Source: Acidobacteriota bacterium
GTDB taxonomy: Bacteria; Acidobacteriota; Vicinamibacteria; Vicinamibacterales; UBA2999
Reading direction: 5' to 3'
DNA: 64,000 bases
NCBI GenBank assembly: GCA_020851565.1
Contig: JADZCN010000039.1
Location: forward strand, 1 to 64,000
Positions 40,228 through 49,434 of this stretch are shown piece after piece. The notes below the pieces were generated by a model. It saw only the letters and a list, made by a program, of their open reading frames with translations, did no database searches and was not told the DNA's origin. Each line of letters opens with the position of its first letter. Position 1 is the stretch's first letter. Position numbers and translations under genes: made by a program.

Positions 40228-42198
40228 CTAGCGGACGCGCGTTCCGGGAACCGCTGGCTCCGCATTCAGCAGGAGGGCCCCTCCTCCCTCCGGGCTGGCC
40301 GCCAGGACCATCCCGTTCGACTCGATGCCCATCAGCTTCGCGGGCTTCAAGTTCGCCACGACGACAATGGTGCGGCCAACGAGTTGCTCGGGCTGGTAGC
40401 TCTCGGCGATACCCGCGAGGATGGTGCGCGGCTCGGCCTCGCCGACGTCCACCTTCAGCTGCACCAGCTTCTTGGACTTCGGCACGTTCGACGCCTCGAG
40501 GATCTTCGCCACCTTGAGCTGGACCTTCATGAAGTCGTCGATGGTGATCTTGTCGCTGTCGATCGCCGGTGCATCGGGTGCAGGAGGTGCAACAGGTGCA
40601 GAGGGCGCAGCAGGTGCAGCCGGTGCTGGTGCCGGTGATCCCGACGCGGCGGTGGGGGTGGTCTCGCTCACGGTGATGGCTCCCTTGTCTTCGAGGCGGG
40701 GCCACAGGGCGCCCGCGTTGAGGATTCCTCTTTCTCCAGATGCCCGCCAGGCGGCCGCGGTGTCGAACCGCAGGTTGCCCGGGGCCGTCGTGTCGCCCAG
40801 CCGCCGCAGGATCTCCGCGGCCGACGAGGGCATCACGGGCAGCAGCAGCACCGCGGCGATGCGCACGGCCTCCGAGGCGTCGTACAGCACGCCCGACAGC
40901 TGCTCGGCCTTTGCCGGGTCCTTGGCCAGGCTCCACGGCTGCGTCTCGGCGATGTATTCGTTGGCCGCGCTGATCAGCCGATAGGCCGCGGCCACACCCT
41001 CGTGCAGCGCAAGGCCGTCCATCGCCTTCCGGTAGGCGCTCGTGGCGTCCGCGGCAATCGTCGCCAGCGACTCGCCGCCGCGAGCCAGCAGCCGTCCCTG
41101 GCGGTACCGCTCGCTCATCGCGGCCACGCGGTTCACCAGGTTCCCGAGGTTGTTCGCGAGGTCGGCGTTGTACTTCTCCTCGAACCGCTCCCACGTGAAG
41201 TCGCCGTCGGCGCCGTACACCACTTCCTTCGTCAAGTACAACCGCAGCGGATCGGGACCGAAGCGCTTGGCCGCGTCGAGCGGATCGACGATGTTGCCCA
41301 TCGTCTTGCTCATGCGCTCGCCCTTGAAGAACACCCAGCCGTGGCCGAAGACCTGTCCGGGCAGGGGAAGGCCGGCGCTCATCAGCATGGCCGGCCAGAT
41401 GACGCAGTGGAACCGCGTGATGTCCTTGCCGACGATGTGCAGGTTGGCCGGCCAGCGCCTCGCGAACTGCGCGTCGTCCCAGCCGTAGCCGGCGGCGGCG
41501 GCATAGTTGATCAGGGCATCGAACCACACGTAGACAACGCTCGTGGGATCGAAGGGCAGCGGTATTCCCCAGGACTGCCCGGCCCGGCTCATCGAGAGAT
41601 CCTCCAGCCCGCCCTCGACGAAGCGCAGAATCTCGTTGCGACGCACCTCGGGCTCGATGAACGACGGGTGCTCCTCGTAGAACTTCAGCAGCGGCTGCTG
41701 GTACTTCGACAGGCGGAAGAACCAGTTCTTCTCCTTGATCCACTCCGGCTTCGTCTTGTGGATGGGGCACAGGCCGTCCACCAGGTCCTTCTCCGGCTTG
41801 AACTCCTCGCAGCCTACGCAGTAGAAGCCCTCGTACGTGCCCTCGTAGATGTCGCCGTTGTCGAGGCAGGCCTGCGCCATGCGCTGCACGGCCGGGAAGT
41901 GCCGCCGCCGGTCCGTCGTCCGGATGAAGTCGTCGAACGAGATGTCGAGCCCCCGCCACACCTCGCGGAAGATCTGTTCCATCTCGTCGCAGTAGGCCAG
42001 CGGGTCCTTGCCCTGCTCCTGCGCTCGCTTGAACACGTTCTGCGAGTGCTCGTCGTTCCCCATCAGGAACCACGTGCCGTCGCCCTTCAACCGGTGATAC
42101 CGCGCGATGACGTCGGCGGTGATCTTCTCGTAGGCCGTGCCCAGGTGAGGTCGGCTGTTCACGTAGTCGATGGCGGTGGTGAGGAAGAAGGAGGACAT
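40228..42198 (-). CDS. metG: Methionyl-tRNA synthetase
   Basis: The enzyme charges tRNA-Met. The 656-residue product has the class I signature PHLGTAYEK (residues 17-25), a CP-domain zinc knuckle (CVGCEEFKPEKDLVDGLCPIH-type) and GERMSKTMGN as the KMSKS motif. A C-terminal EMAPII-like tRNA-binding domain begins IDDFMKVQLKVAKI. The linker before that domain is Ala/Pro-rich (APAAPAAPSAPVAPPAPDAP) and is encoded by a GGTGCA-type repeat related to the intergenic GCACC family. The start is flanked by GTCGGGAG repeats. Confidence 0.96.
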   Translation of the reverse strand: MSSFFLTTAIDYVNSRPHLGTAYEKITADVIARYHRLKGDGTWFLMGNDEHSQNVFKRAQEQGKDPLAYCDEMEQIFREVWRGLDISFDDFIRTTDRRRHFPAVQRMAQACLDNGDIYEGTYEGFYCVGCEEFKPEKDLVDGLCPIHKTKPEWIKEKNWFFRLSKYQQPLLKFYEEHPSFIEPEVRRNEILRFVEGGLEDLSMSRAGQSWGIPLPFDPTSVVYVWFDALINYAAAAGYGWDDAQFARRWPANLHIVGKDITRFHCVIWPAMLMSAGLPLPGQVFGHGWVFFKGERMSKTMGNIVDPLDAAKRFGPDPLRLYLTKEVVYGADGDFTWERFEEKYNADLANNLGNLVNRVAAMSERYRQGRLLARGGESLATIAADATSAYRKAMDGLALHEGVAAAYRLISAANEYIAETQPWSLAKDPAKAEQLSGVLYDASEAVRIAAVLLLPVMPSSAAEILRRLGDTTAPGNLRFDTAAAWRASGERGILNAGALWPRLEDKGAITVSETTPTAASGSPAPAPAAPAAPSAPVAPPAPDAPAIDSDKITIDDFMKVQLKVAKILEASNVPKSKKLVQLKVDVGEAEPRTILAGIAESYQPEQLVGRTIVVVANLKPAKLMGIESNGMVLAASPEGGGALLLNAEPAVPGTRVR

Positions 42199-42211
42199 CG
42201 TCAGGATCAGA

Positions 42212-42275
42212 TTATGTCGGGAGTGGATCGCGTCGGGAGCGAAATGCGTCGGGAGCGGATCACGACGGGAGTCGA
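42212..42275. repeat. Tandem GTCGGGAG(T/C)GGATC repeat
   Basis: Four to five copies of a 14-17-bp unit lie between the metG start and the larC stop, and the last copy encodes the final residues of LarC (RLPS). It is the same family as 50247-50345. Confidence 0.75.
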
Positions 42276-43483
42276 TTCAACCATGCCCGCTGCGCCTCCG
42301 CCTGCACCGCCTTGATCGGCACGCCCCGCTCCACGGCCAGGCGCGACAGGTCGTCGAACTCGGGCTGGGCGTTCAGCACTTCCCCGCCCTGGCGCGCGAC
42401 CTTGAATCGTACCACGCCATAGGCGGTTTCGACGGGCACGAGCTCGCGGTCCAGGCACAGGCGCGACATCTCCTGGTAGCGGATGCCGATGGTGGTGGTC
42501 TCGCGGAAGACGATCGCCGCCAGCGCGTCGCGCTGGTCGGGCGCGCAGACGATGGTCATCAGCGTGCCCGGGCGGTTCTTCTTCATCTGCACGGGCTGGT
42601 AGAACACCTCCAGCGCCCCGGCGCCGTAGAGCCGATCCATGACGGCCCCGAAGATCTGGGGGTTCATGTCGTCGATCTCGCAGGCCATCACCGTCACGCG
42701 CATGGTGGCCTGCCGCGCGTCGGCCTCGCCCACGAACACGCGGACCACGTTCGGGGTCTCCGGGAGGTCCCGGTCGCCGGCGCCGTAGCCGACGCGTTCC
42801 ACGCGCATCGCCGGCATGGGCCCGAAGCTGTCGGCATACTCGGTGAGAATGAGTGCACCGGTGGGGGTGAGCGTCTCCATCTGCACGCCGCTCGAATAGC
42901 TGGGCGCATCGCCCAGCAGGCGCACGGTGGCCGGTGCCGGCACCGGGAAGATGCCGTGCGCGGTCTTCACCATGCCGCCCCCCACGTTCACCGGCGACAC
43001 GACCACGCGCGCGGCACCGAGGTGCTCCATGGCGAAGACCGTCCCGACGATGTCGATGATGGAATCGAGCGCGCCGACCTCGTGGAGGTGCACCTTCTCC
43101 ATGGTCGAGCCGTGGATGGCGGCCTCGGCCTCGGCGAGCCGCTGGAACATCTTCGTCGCGCGTGCCTTGCCCGCCTCACTGAGCGCCGACTTCTCGATGG
43201 CGGCGTAGATGTGTTTCAGGTGGTAGTGGCGGTGTTTGGGTGCAGGGTGCACGGGTGCAGGGTGCACGGGTGCTCCCGACGCCATCGTGTGTTCTTCCAC
43301 GCGAAACTTCAACGACGACACGCCCGCCTTCAGCACGCGCTCGGCGGAGACCGTGTAGCCGTCCACCGCGAGACTCCCCAGCGCGCGCTGCACGTCGTCG
43401 AAGGGCACGCCCGCGTCGATGAGCGCGCCGAGAATCATGTCGCCGGCCGCGCCGGCAAAACAGTCGAAGTAGAGGGTCTTCAT
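42260..43483 (-). CDS. larC: LarC-like nickel-pincer cofactor metal insertion protein (DUF111)
   Basis: LarC inserts nickel into the pyridinium-dithiodicarboxylate cofactor of lactate racemase-type enzymes. The 407-residue product begins MKTLYFDCFAGAAGDMILGA, the family start, and contains HLHEVGALDSIIDIVG and the C-terminal EVFYQPVQMKKNRPGTLM region. It is a single frame; in Lactobacillus larC is made by programmed frameshift. A His/Pro/Ala-rich insert (VHPAPVHPAPKHRHYH) lies near residue 80 and derives from a GGTGCA repeat. No larA, larB or larE is seen nearby. A GTG at 43501 would add six residues. Confidence 0.9.
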   Translation of the reverse strand: MKTLYFDCFAGAAGDMILGALIDAGVPFDDVQRALGSLAVDGYTVSAERVLKAGVSSLKFRVEEHTMASGAPVHPAPVHPAPKHRHYHLKHIYAAIEKSALSEAGKARATKMFQRLAEAEAAIHGSTMEKVHLHEVGALDSIIDIVGTVFAMEHLGAARVVVSPVNVGGGMVKTAHGIFPVPAPATVRLLGDAPSYSSGVQMETLTPTGALILTEYADSFGPMPAMRVERVGYGAGDRDLPETPNVVRVFVGEADARQATMRVTVMACEIDDMNPQIFGAVMDRLYGAGALEVFYQPVQMKKNRPGTLMTIVCAPDQRDALAAIVFRETTTIGIRYQEMSRLCLDRELVPVETAYGVVRFKVARQGGEVLNAQPEFDDLSRLAVERGVPIKAVQAEAQRAWLNRLPS

Positions 43484-43538
43484 CGCGGATGGGATATCCA
43501 CGGAAGCATCGCATTTGGCCCGGGCAAACGCAATGGAC

Positions 43539-44210
43539 TCAGCGGAGCTGGTGCGCCAGCTTGAAGCTGAAGAAACGCCCGCCGCCGAGGATGATGTGAT
43601 CCACGACCGCGATCCCCATCGTCTCTCCGGCCTGTACGATGCGGCTGGTGACGGAGATGTCGTCCTGGCTCGGCATCGGATCGCCCGAGGGATGGTTGTG
43701 GAACACCACGACCGACGCGGCCGAGCCGAGCACGGCCTCGCGGAAGATGTCCCGGGGCAGCACCAGCACGCCGTCCTGCGTCCCGACGCCGACGATGGCG
43801 GTGCGCAGCAGGCGGAGCCGCGCGTCGAGCAGCATCACGCCGAAGCGCTCCACGCGGTAGCCGGCATAGAGCGGCATGAGGTAGTGCGCGATCTCGGCGG
43901 GCGCGAGGAACCGCGGGCGCTCGCCCGCCGCGCGGATGAGCGAGCGCCGCCCCAGCTCGACGGCGGCCAGGACTCGCGCGGCCCGCGCCTCCCCCACTCC
44001 GTCGATGCGCTGCAGTTCGTCCAGGGAGAGCCGCGGCAGCCCGTCGGCGCCGCCGGCCGCCCCGAGGACGTCCTGCGCCACCGCGAGGGCGCCGCGCCGC
44101 CGCGTGCCGCTCCCGAGCACCAGCGCCAGCACCTCGTTGTCGCCGAGCGCCCAGGCGCCGGCCCTCGTCAGCTTCTCGCGCGGCCGGTCCACGACAGGGA
44201 GATCCTTCAC
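43539..44210 (-). CDS. radC: RadC-like JAB/MPN-domain protein
   Basis: The 223-residue protein has an N-terminal helix-hairpin-helix region (LQRIDGVGEARAARVLAAVELG) and a C-terminal JAMM metalloprotease-like domain. The zinc motif is HNHPSGDPMPSQDD, with an upstream Glu expected. Despite the name, RadC proteins have no proven DNA-repair role; many are linked to competence or mobile DNA. It is divergent from the lipoprotein gene at 44247. Length and motifs are typical. Confidence 0.93.
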   Translation of the reverse strand: MKDLPVVDRPREKLTRAGAWALGDNEVLALVLGSGTRRRGALAVAQDVLGAAGGADGLPRLSLDELQRIDGVGEARAARVLAAVELGRRSLIRAAGERPRFLAPAEIAHYLMPLYAGYRVERFGVMLLDARLRLLRTAIVGVGTQDGVLVLPRDIFREAVLGSAASVVVFHNHPSGDPMPSQDDISVTSRIVQAGETMGIAVVDHIILGGGRFFSFKLAHQLR

Positions 44211-44246
44211 GGTGTGCCTCGATTGCCTGCCGTATACTCAAGGTCG

Positions 44247-44852
44247 ATGCCGCGTGCGCTGCCACTCCCCCTGGCCCGACTCACGTCCCTGGTCGCCGTC
44301 ATCGTCGTCATCCTTCTTGCCGCCGCCTGCTCCGAGCCACCCAGCAAGGAAATGAACCAGGCCCAGGGCGCCATCGACGCCGCACGCGCCGCCGGCGCCG
44401 AGCAGTACGCGCCGGGCGAGCTCAAGGCCGCCATCGACGCCCTGGCACAGTCGGAAGTCGCCGTCACCGCGCGCGACTACCGCCTGGCGCTGGCCCACGC
44501 CCTCGACAGCCGCGAGCGCGCGCAGGAAGCCGCCAAGGCCGCGGTGGACGCCCGCGCAAAGGCCCGAGGCGACGCCGAGCGCGAGCTGGCCGAGGCCTCC
44601 GCCCTCCTGCAACGCGTCCAGGCGCGGCTGAAGGATCCGGCCGTCGCAAAGCTCCCACGGCGCGCCCTCGCCGCACACGAGAAAACCCTGACCACCATCG
44701 AGAGCGCCCTGCAAAAAGCGCGCGCATCGCTGGAGGTCGAGCAATACGACGAGGTGGGCCAGGCCGCCGCCGCCGCGACCACGAGCCTTCAGGCCGTTTT
44801 GGACGCGCTCGACGCCGCGATCGCTCCGCCGAGAAGCCCGCGCCGGCGCTGA
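44247..44852 (+). CDS. DUF4398-like lipoprotein with helical repeats
   Basis: A 201-residue protein with a lipoprotein signal peptide ending in the lipobox LAAAC (Cys29). It is followed by almost entirely alpha-helical, Ala/Lys/Glu-rich sequence (KEMNQAQGAIDAARAAGAEQYAPGELKAA) likely to form coiled coils, as in DUF4398 and OmpA-partner lipoproteins. It presumably sits in the outer or inner membrane facing the periplasm. The specific role is unknown. Its promoter lies in the 36-bp gap to radC or within radC. Confidence 0.78.
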   Translation: MPRALPLPLARLTSLVAVIVVILLAAACSEPPSKEMNQAQGAIDAARAAGAEQYAPGELKAAIDALAQSEVAVTARDYRLALAHALDSRERAQEAAKAAVDARAKARGDAERELAEASALLQRVQARLKDPAVAKLPRRALAAHEKTLTTIESALQKARASLEVEQYDEVGQAAAAATTSLQAVLDALDAAIAPPRSPRRR

Positions 44853-44923
44853 GGGCGCGCGCGGCACCGCGCAGAATCTGAGCGCAGGAGCGACGTCGGG
44901 CCACGCAGGTTCTGCACGGAGCT

Positions 44924-47905
44924 TCAGGGAATCACGACGACGACGTCGGGCGTGGGTGCACTTGTGCCGGTGGCGCTCACGCTGCGGACACGCACGTAGT
45001 ACGTCCCATCCGGAACGTTCGTCGTCGCGAAGGTCCGTTCCGTCGTCCCCGCGGTCGCGAGATTGGCCAGGCCCGGGGCGCTGCCGGCCTCGAGGCGATA
45101 CCTGCCGGGCGGCGCGCCTGTCGTCGGCGCATCCCACGAGAGCGTGACCGTGCGACCCGAGACCTGGAACTGCAGGTTCGTCGGCGGCTCGGGCGGCGGG
45201 CCGCCGACCTGGACGATCACTTCATTCGACGCCGGCCCCGCCCCGCAATCGTTGCGCCCGCGCACGCGCACGAAATAGGTGCCCGGCGGCGCAGGCGTCT
45301 GGTAACCGAGGCCAGGCCCCACGCTCAGCACGGCGATATCGGCCTGGCCGCTGGCACGTCCAGCTTCCACGACATAGGAATGGGCCCCCAATGCCCTGCC
45401 CCAGGCGAGCATGGCCTGCACGTCGGTGCCGGATCCCGACAGTGGGCCCGGCGCGGTCGGCGGCGAGTTGCACGCATAGGCCGAGATGGCAAAGGCCACC
45501 TCGTTGGACGGAGGGCTCACGCCGTCCGCGCGGCGCGCGTGCACGCGGACGTAGTACACGCGGTCCGGTGCGGTGGCCCAGAGCTCTGTCGCGGTGGACC
45601 CCGTGTCGTAGTCCACCAGGTTCGAGTATCCCGAAGCCGATCCCGCACGAACGACGTAGCTCTCGACACCGCCGATGACCGGCGCCGTCCACGACAGGTA
45701 CACGTCGTTGCCTGCGTGCAGCGCCACCAGATTCCGGGGCGCCCGAGGCGAGATGGGCGTCCCGAGTGCGTGGAACCGCAGGCGCATGGGGCCGTCCGCG
45801 CCATCCAGGGGGTCATCGAGCTCGAGCACGCCGATGTCCGTCGCCGCCGGATGTCCCCAACGCGCCGCCGACCCGACGGGCGCGGCCGTGGTGGCGTCCC
45901 ACGCCGGGCCGGAATAGACGAGCCCGTCGAGATAGGCCGCGTGCGATGCCGGGTCCTGTCCCGGGGGAAACGCGGGGACGATCCATTCCGCCATCGATCC
46001 GCCAGCCACGTCCGCCCGGCCGATCAAGCGGTCCGAGTCGGCGTTGGCGCCCACGTAGTAGGCATTCGCGCCGTCCGCCGCGATGTCGAGCACGACGCCG
46101 CCCGACGGCAGCGTGATGGCCGGCAGCATGGCTTCCGCGGTTGCGGCATCGACGATCGCGAGCCCCGCCCGTGCCTGGCCGCTCACCGCCGTGAGGTTGC
46201 CGCCAATGGCGATCGCGCCGCCCGCAACGGCAATCGCCTGGACCGGTCTCGGCTCGACTCGGGGGTCGGTGGACGGGCTGACGATGGCGGGGTTCCACGC
46301 GGCCACCTGCGCGGTGGCAATGTCAACTGCAAGCCCATGCCCGCGTGGCACGGGCTGCGGCTGGGCGGAGGTCGCCACGCCGTCGAAGAACCCGCCCGCG
46401 TAGAGCGTGGTGGACGTCACCGCGAGCGCAGCCACGTGACCGTGGGCGAATCCCGTGGCGCTCGCCAGCACGCCCCACGCATCCGCGAGCCCCGTGGTGA
46501 GCGCGACGCGGCGGATCTGGCTCTCGGACGTGCCCGCGAACAGGTACTGGCTGTTCACGGCCAGGGCCGTGACCGGCGGAATCGGCGGCACACTCCCACC
46601 GCTGCCCGGATTGAAGGCAAGCACCTCACCGCTGATGATGTCCACCGCCGCCAGGTGCGAGCGTCGTAGCAACTCGGCGCCGAGCACGCGTCCGATATAG
46701 AGCGCGTCGCCGTTGGGCACGAGGTCGATCGACTGGATGGTCTGCGCGAACACCATCGGCGCCCAGGCATCGGCCGCACCGGTTGCGGTGTCCACTGCCG
46801 CCAGGAGGTAGCGCTCGTCTCCGTCCAGCGCCCGCACCGTCCGTCCACGCAGGAACAGCCGCGACCCGACAACCGCCAGGCGCTGCACGCCGAGCGTGGC
46901 TCCAGGAGACGCGCCAAGCGGCGGCGCGAAGGCCTCGACCAGCGCGCCCGTTGCCTGAGCCAACGCGAACACTCCCAGCCGCCCCATCCCCTGGCCTGCA
47001 ACGAACACGCGCTCGCCGGCGACCTCGAGGTCGTTCACGGTGAGCGCCGGGTTGCCCCAGCCCGGCTTGGGCTGGGCGGTCGCGAGATCGATGGCCTGGA
47101 GGGGACTGTCCGGGCCGGCGACGGCGTAGAGCGTCGCGCCGGCCACCTTTACGAACCCGCCCGTGCTTCCCACTGTTGTCAGTTCCTGGAATGCGCCCGA
47201 GGACGGCGTGAGCAGCCCCACGGGCGCGGTGCTCGACTGGCCTCCGCGAGCGGGGGCCGAGACCACCAGGCGCCCGTCGGGCGCGACGCCCTCGATCAGG
47301 ATCACGTCGAACTGCGGGAAATCCCATTCCGCCAGGCGCGTGCCCGTCGTGCCGTTGAACGCCACCACCCGCCCGAAGCGGTCGCTCGGCCCGTTGGGTC
47401 GCGATCCGCCCACGTAGATGGCGTCGCCCACGCGCGTGATGGTCACGCCGCGCGTGACGACGTCGCCCGGAATGAAGGCATCGAGTTGAAACGTGCGGTC
47501 GAACCGGCAGTCCGCGCCCACGCGTACGAACGACTGGGAGACCGCGGCGGCAAGCACGCCGTCGGCGTCGAGCAAGCGCTCGGGCGCGAGCGGCACCTGC
47601 ATGAACAGCCCGCCAGATGGGTCGGGCACGACGACCGGTCGAAGCCCTGCGGCCGACCCGGTCCGGGTCGCGCATCCGCTGCTGAGCGAGCCGGAACTGG
47701 CGTCGACGAAGCTCTCTCCGGTCTCCGTCTCGGCGCCGATGTACGAGAAGCCGCCGCCCAGGTAGGCCACGTTGTCCACGGCGACGGCTGCAGACACGGG
47801 CGTGTCGGTCACCCACTGCCACGTCGCCGCCTGGTTCACCTCGCCCCCCGGCGTCACCAGCGCGACTGCCAGCGCCACGCCCAGGAGTCCCCAGGTCCGC
47901 CTCAT
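44924..47905 (-). CDS. Large exported protein: beta-propeller plus three fibronectin type III domains
   Basis: The 993-residue protein begins with a signal peptide (MRRTWGLLGVALAVALV). About 680 residues of propeller-like repeats follow (VDNVAYLGGGFSYIG, GDAIYVGGSRP, ALAVNSQYLFAGTS, each a short beta unit with a GG/G turn). The C terminus carries three FnIII domains, each ending in a Y(F/Y)VRVR ... SNEV-type strand. It is probably secreted or surface-attached. The ATG at 47905 overlaps the transporter stop by 4 nt; a longer frame to 48250 is shadow. It shares its FnIII style with the protein at 53232-55493. Confidence 0.85.
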   Translation of the reverse strand: MRRTWGLLGVALAVALVTPGGEVNQAATWQWVTDTPVSAAVAVDNVAYLGGGFSYIGAETETGESFVDASSGSLSSGCATRTGSAAGLRPVVVPDPSGGLFMQVPLAPERLLDADGVLAAAVSQSFVRVGADCRFDRTFQLDAFIPGDVVTRGVTITRVGDAIYVGGSRPNGPSDRFGRVVAFNGTTGTRLAEWDFPQFDVILIEGVAPDGRLVVSAPARGGQSSTAPVGLLTPSSGAFQELTTVGSTGGFVKVAGATLYAVAGPDSPLQAIDLATAQPKPGWGNPALTVNDLEVAGERVFVAGQGMGRLGVFALAQATGALVEAFAPPLGASPGATLGVQRLAVVGSRLFLRGRTVRALDGDERYLLAAVDTATGAADAWAPMVFAQTIQSIDLVPNGDALYIGRVLGAELLRRSHLAAVDIISGEVLAFNPGSGGSVPPIPPVTALAVNSQYLFAGTSESQIRRVALTTGLADAWGVLASATGFAHGHVAALAVTSTTLYAGGFFDGVATSAQPQPVPRGHGLAVDIATAQVAAWNPAIVSPSTDPRVEPRPVQAIAVAGGAIAIGGNLTAVSGQARAGLAIVDAATAEAMLPAITLPSGGVVLDIAADGANAYYVGANADSDRLIGRADVAGGSMAEWIVPAFPPGQDPASHAAYLDGLVYSGPAWDATTAAPVGSAARWGHPAATDIGVLELDDPLDGADGPMRLRFHALGTPISPRAPRNLVALHAGNDVYLSWTAPVIGGVESYVVRAGSASGYSNLVDYDTGSTATELWATAPDRVYYVRVHARRADGVSPPSNEVAFAISAYACNSPPTAPGPLSGSGTDVQAMLAWGRALGAHSYVVEAGRASGQADIAVLSVGPGLGYQTPAPPGTYFVRVRGRNDCGAGPASNEVIVQVGGPPPEPPTNLQFQVSGRTVTLSWDAPTTGAPPGRYRLEAGSAPGLANLATAGTTERTFATTNVPDGTYYVRVRSVSATGTSAPTPDVVVVIP

Positions 47906-49434
47906 CGGAAGATCACCGGTCCCAGCGTCATCACCACCGCGACGATCACGACGAACGCCGCCACGTCCAGCACGAGCCCGTGGCGCATCATCTGGCCGAT
48001 GGGCACGTACCCCGAACTGTAGACGATGGCGTTGGGCGGGGTCGAGATGGGCATCATGAACCCCATGCTCGCGCCGAGCGTGGCGCCCAGCACGGGCTCG
48101 ATGGGCCGCACGCCAGCCGCCTGCGAGACGGCGATGGCGAGCGGGATGATCATGTTGGCCGACGCCGTGTTCGACGCCACCTCCGAGAGCGCGATGGCGG
48201 ATGCGGTGAACAGGACGGTCAGCGCCAGCGTGGACTGCGACGGCAGCCACGCCGTCACCCCCTCGCCCAGGGCGGTGGCCAGTCCCGTGGAGAAGACCAG
48301 TTCGCCCACCGCAAGTCCGCCGCCGTAGAGCAGGACGATGCCCCAGTCGATCCGCACCGCCTGATCCCAGGTCATCGTGAACCGGCGCGCCCTCCAGTCC
48401 ACGGGCAGGAAGAACAGCAGGATGGCGCCCACCATCGCCGCGACGCCTTCGGGCATCGCCTGCGCATAGCGCCGCGCGAAGGTCGTCTCTCCCAGGCCCG
48501 CGACGGCCAGCAGGCCGGGCAGCACCCAGAGGATCACGGTCGCGCCGAAGGCCAGCAGCACGTTCCGTTGCCCAACGGTGATCCGGCCGAGCTTCGACAG
48601 CTCATCGCGAACCATCGCGGTGCTCGACTCGACCGCCGGAAGGCTGCGCGCCGATGAAACGTGAAACAGCGCCAGCATGACCACGAAGAGCAACGCGACG
48701 ATCGGCACGCCCAGCGCCATCCACCCGAAGAACGTCACGTCCGCGCCGGCGATGTGCTCCAGCATGCCGATGCCGATGAGGTTCGGCGGCGTGCCGACGG
48801 GCGTGCCCATCCCGCCCACCGACGCCGCGAACGAGGTGACCAGCATCATGGCGAGCGCGAACCGCCGCACCTGGTCCGGCCGGTCCCGGGCGCCACGCGA
48901 CAGGTGGGCGACGATCGACAGCCCGATCGGGAACATCATCGCGGTGGTGGCCGTGTTGCTGATCCACATCGACAGCAGCGCGCACGTGCCCGCGTACACG
49001 AGCAGCATGCGAGACGGGCTCGCCGCGACCGACGGGTGCGATAGCGCCGTGTAGGCGATGCGGCGGTCCACGCCGTGGACGAACATCGCCTGCGCCAGCA
49101 TGAAGCTGCCGATGAAGAGGAAGATGATGGGATCCGCGAACGGGGCGAGGGCCTGCCGCGCCGGCGCCACGCCCAGCACAATGGCCAGCGTGGGGCCGAG
49201 CATGGCGGTCACGGCCAGCGGCATCGCCTCGGAGAGCCACAGCACGATGACCAGCCCCAGGACCGCCGCCATCGCCTGAGCCTGCGGAGCGAGGCCGCCC
49301 AGAGGGGCAAACCAGAGGCCGAAGAACACCAGCGGGGCCAGCACCGTGCCGGCGCTGCGGCGCCGCCGGTTGAACTGCTCCTCGGCCGGCGAGTAAGTCT
49401 CTGCGGCCTCGATGGCGCTGTGGAACGTCTGCAT
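47902..49434 (-). CDS. DASS-family sodium/dicarboxylate or sulfate symporter
   Basis: A 510-residue polytopic membrane protein with the duplicated SNT motifs of divalent anion:sodium symporters (MWISNTATTAMM and EVASNTASANMI). About 12 hydrophobic helices and the TPPN motifs (GTPPNLIGIG, STPPNAIVYSSG) are visible. It should take up dicarboxylates or sulfate with Na+; selectivity is not readable. The start ATG at 49434 overlaps the dapF-like stop by one base (TGATG); the longer upstream frame is shadow. The following FnIII protein overlaps by 4 nt. Confidence 0.92.
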   Translation of the reverse strand: MQTFHSAIEAAETYSPAEEQFNRRRRSAGTVLAPLVFFGLWFAPLGGLAPQAQAMAAVLGLVIVLWLSEAMPLAVTAMLGPTLAIVLGVAPARQALAPFADPIIFLFIGSFMLAQAMFVHGVDRRIAYTALSHPSVAASPSRMLLVYAGTCALLSMWISNTATTAMMFPIGLSIVAHLSRGARDRPDQVRRFALAMMLVTSFAASVGGMGTPVGTPPNLIGIGMLEHIAGADVTFFGWMALGVPIVALLFVVMLALFHVSSARSLPAVESSTAMVRDELSKLGRITVGQRNVLLAFGATVILWVLPGLLAVAGLGETTFARRYAQAMPEGVAAMVGAILLFFLPVDWRARRFTMTWDQAVRIDWGIVLLYGGGLAVGELVFSTGLATALGEGVTAWLPSQSTLALTVLFTASAIALSEVASNTASANMIIPLAIAVSQAAGVRPIEPVLGATLGASMGFMMPISTPPNAIVYSSGYVPIGQMMRHGLVLDVAAFVVIVAVVMTLGPVIFR

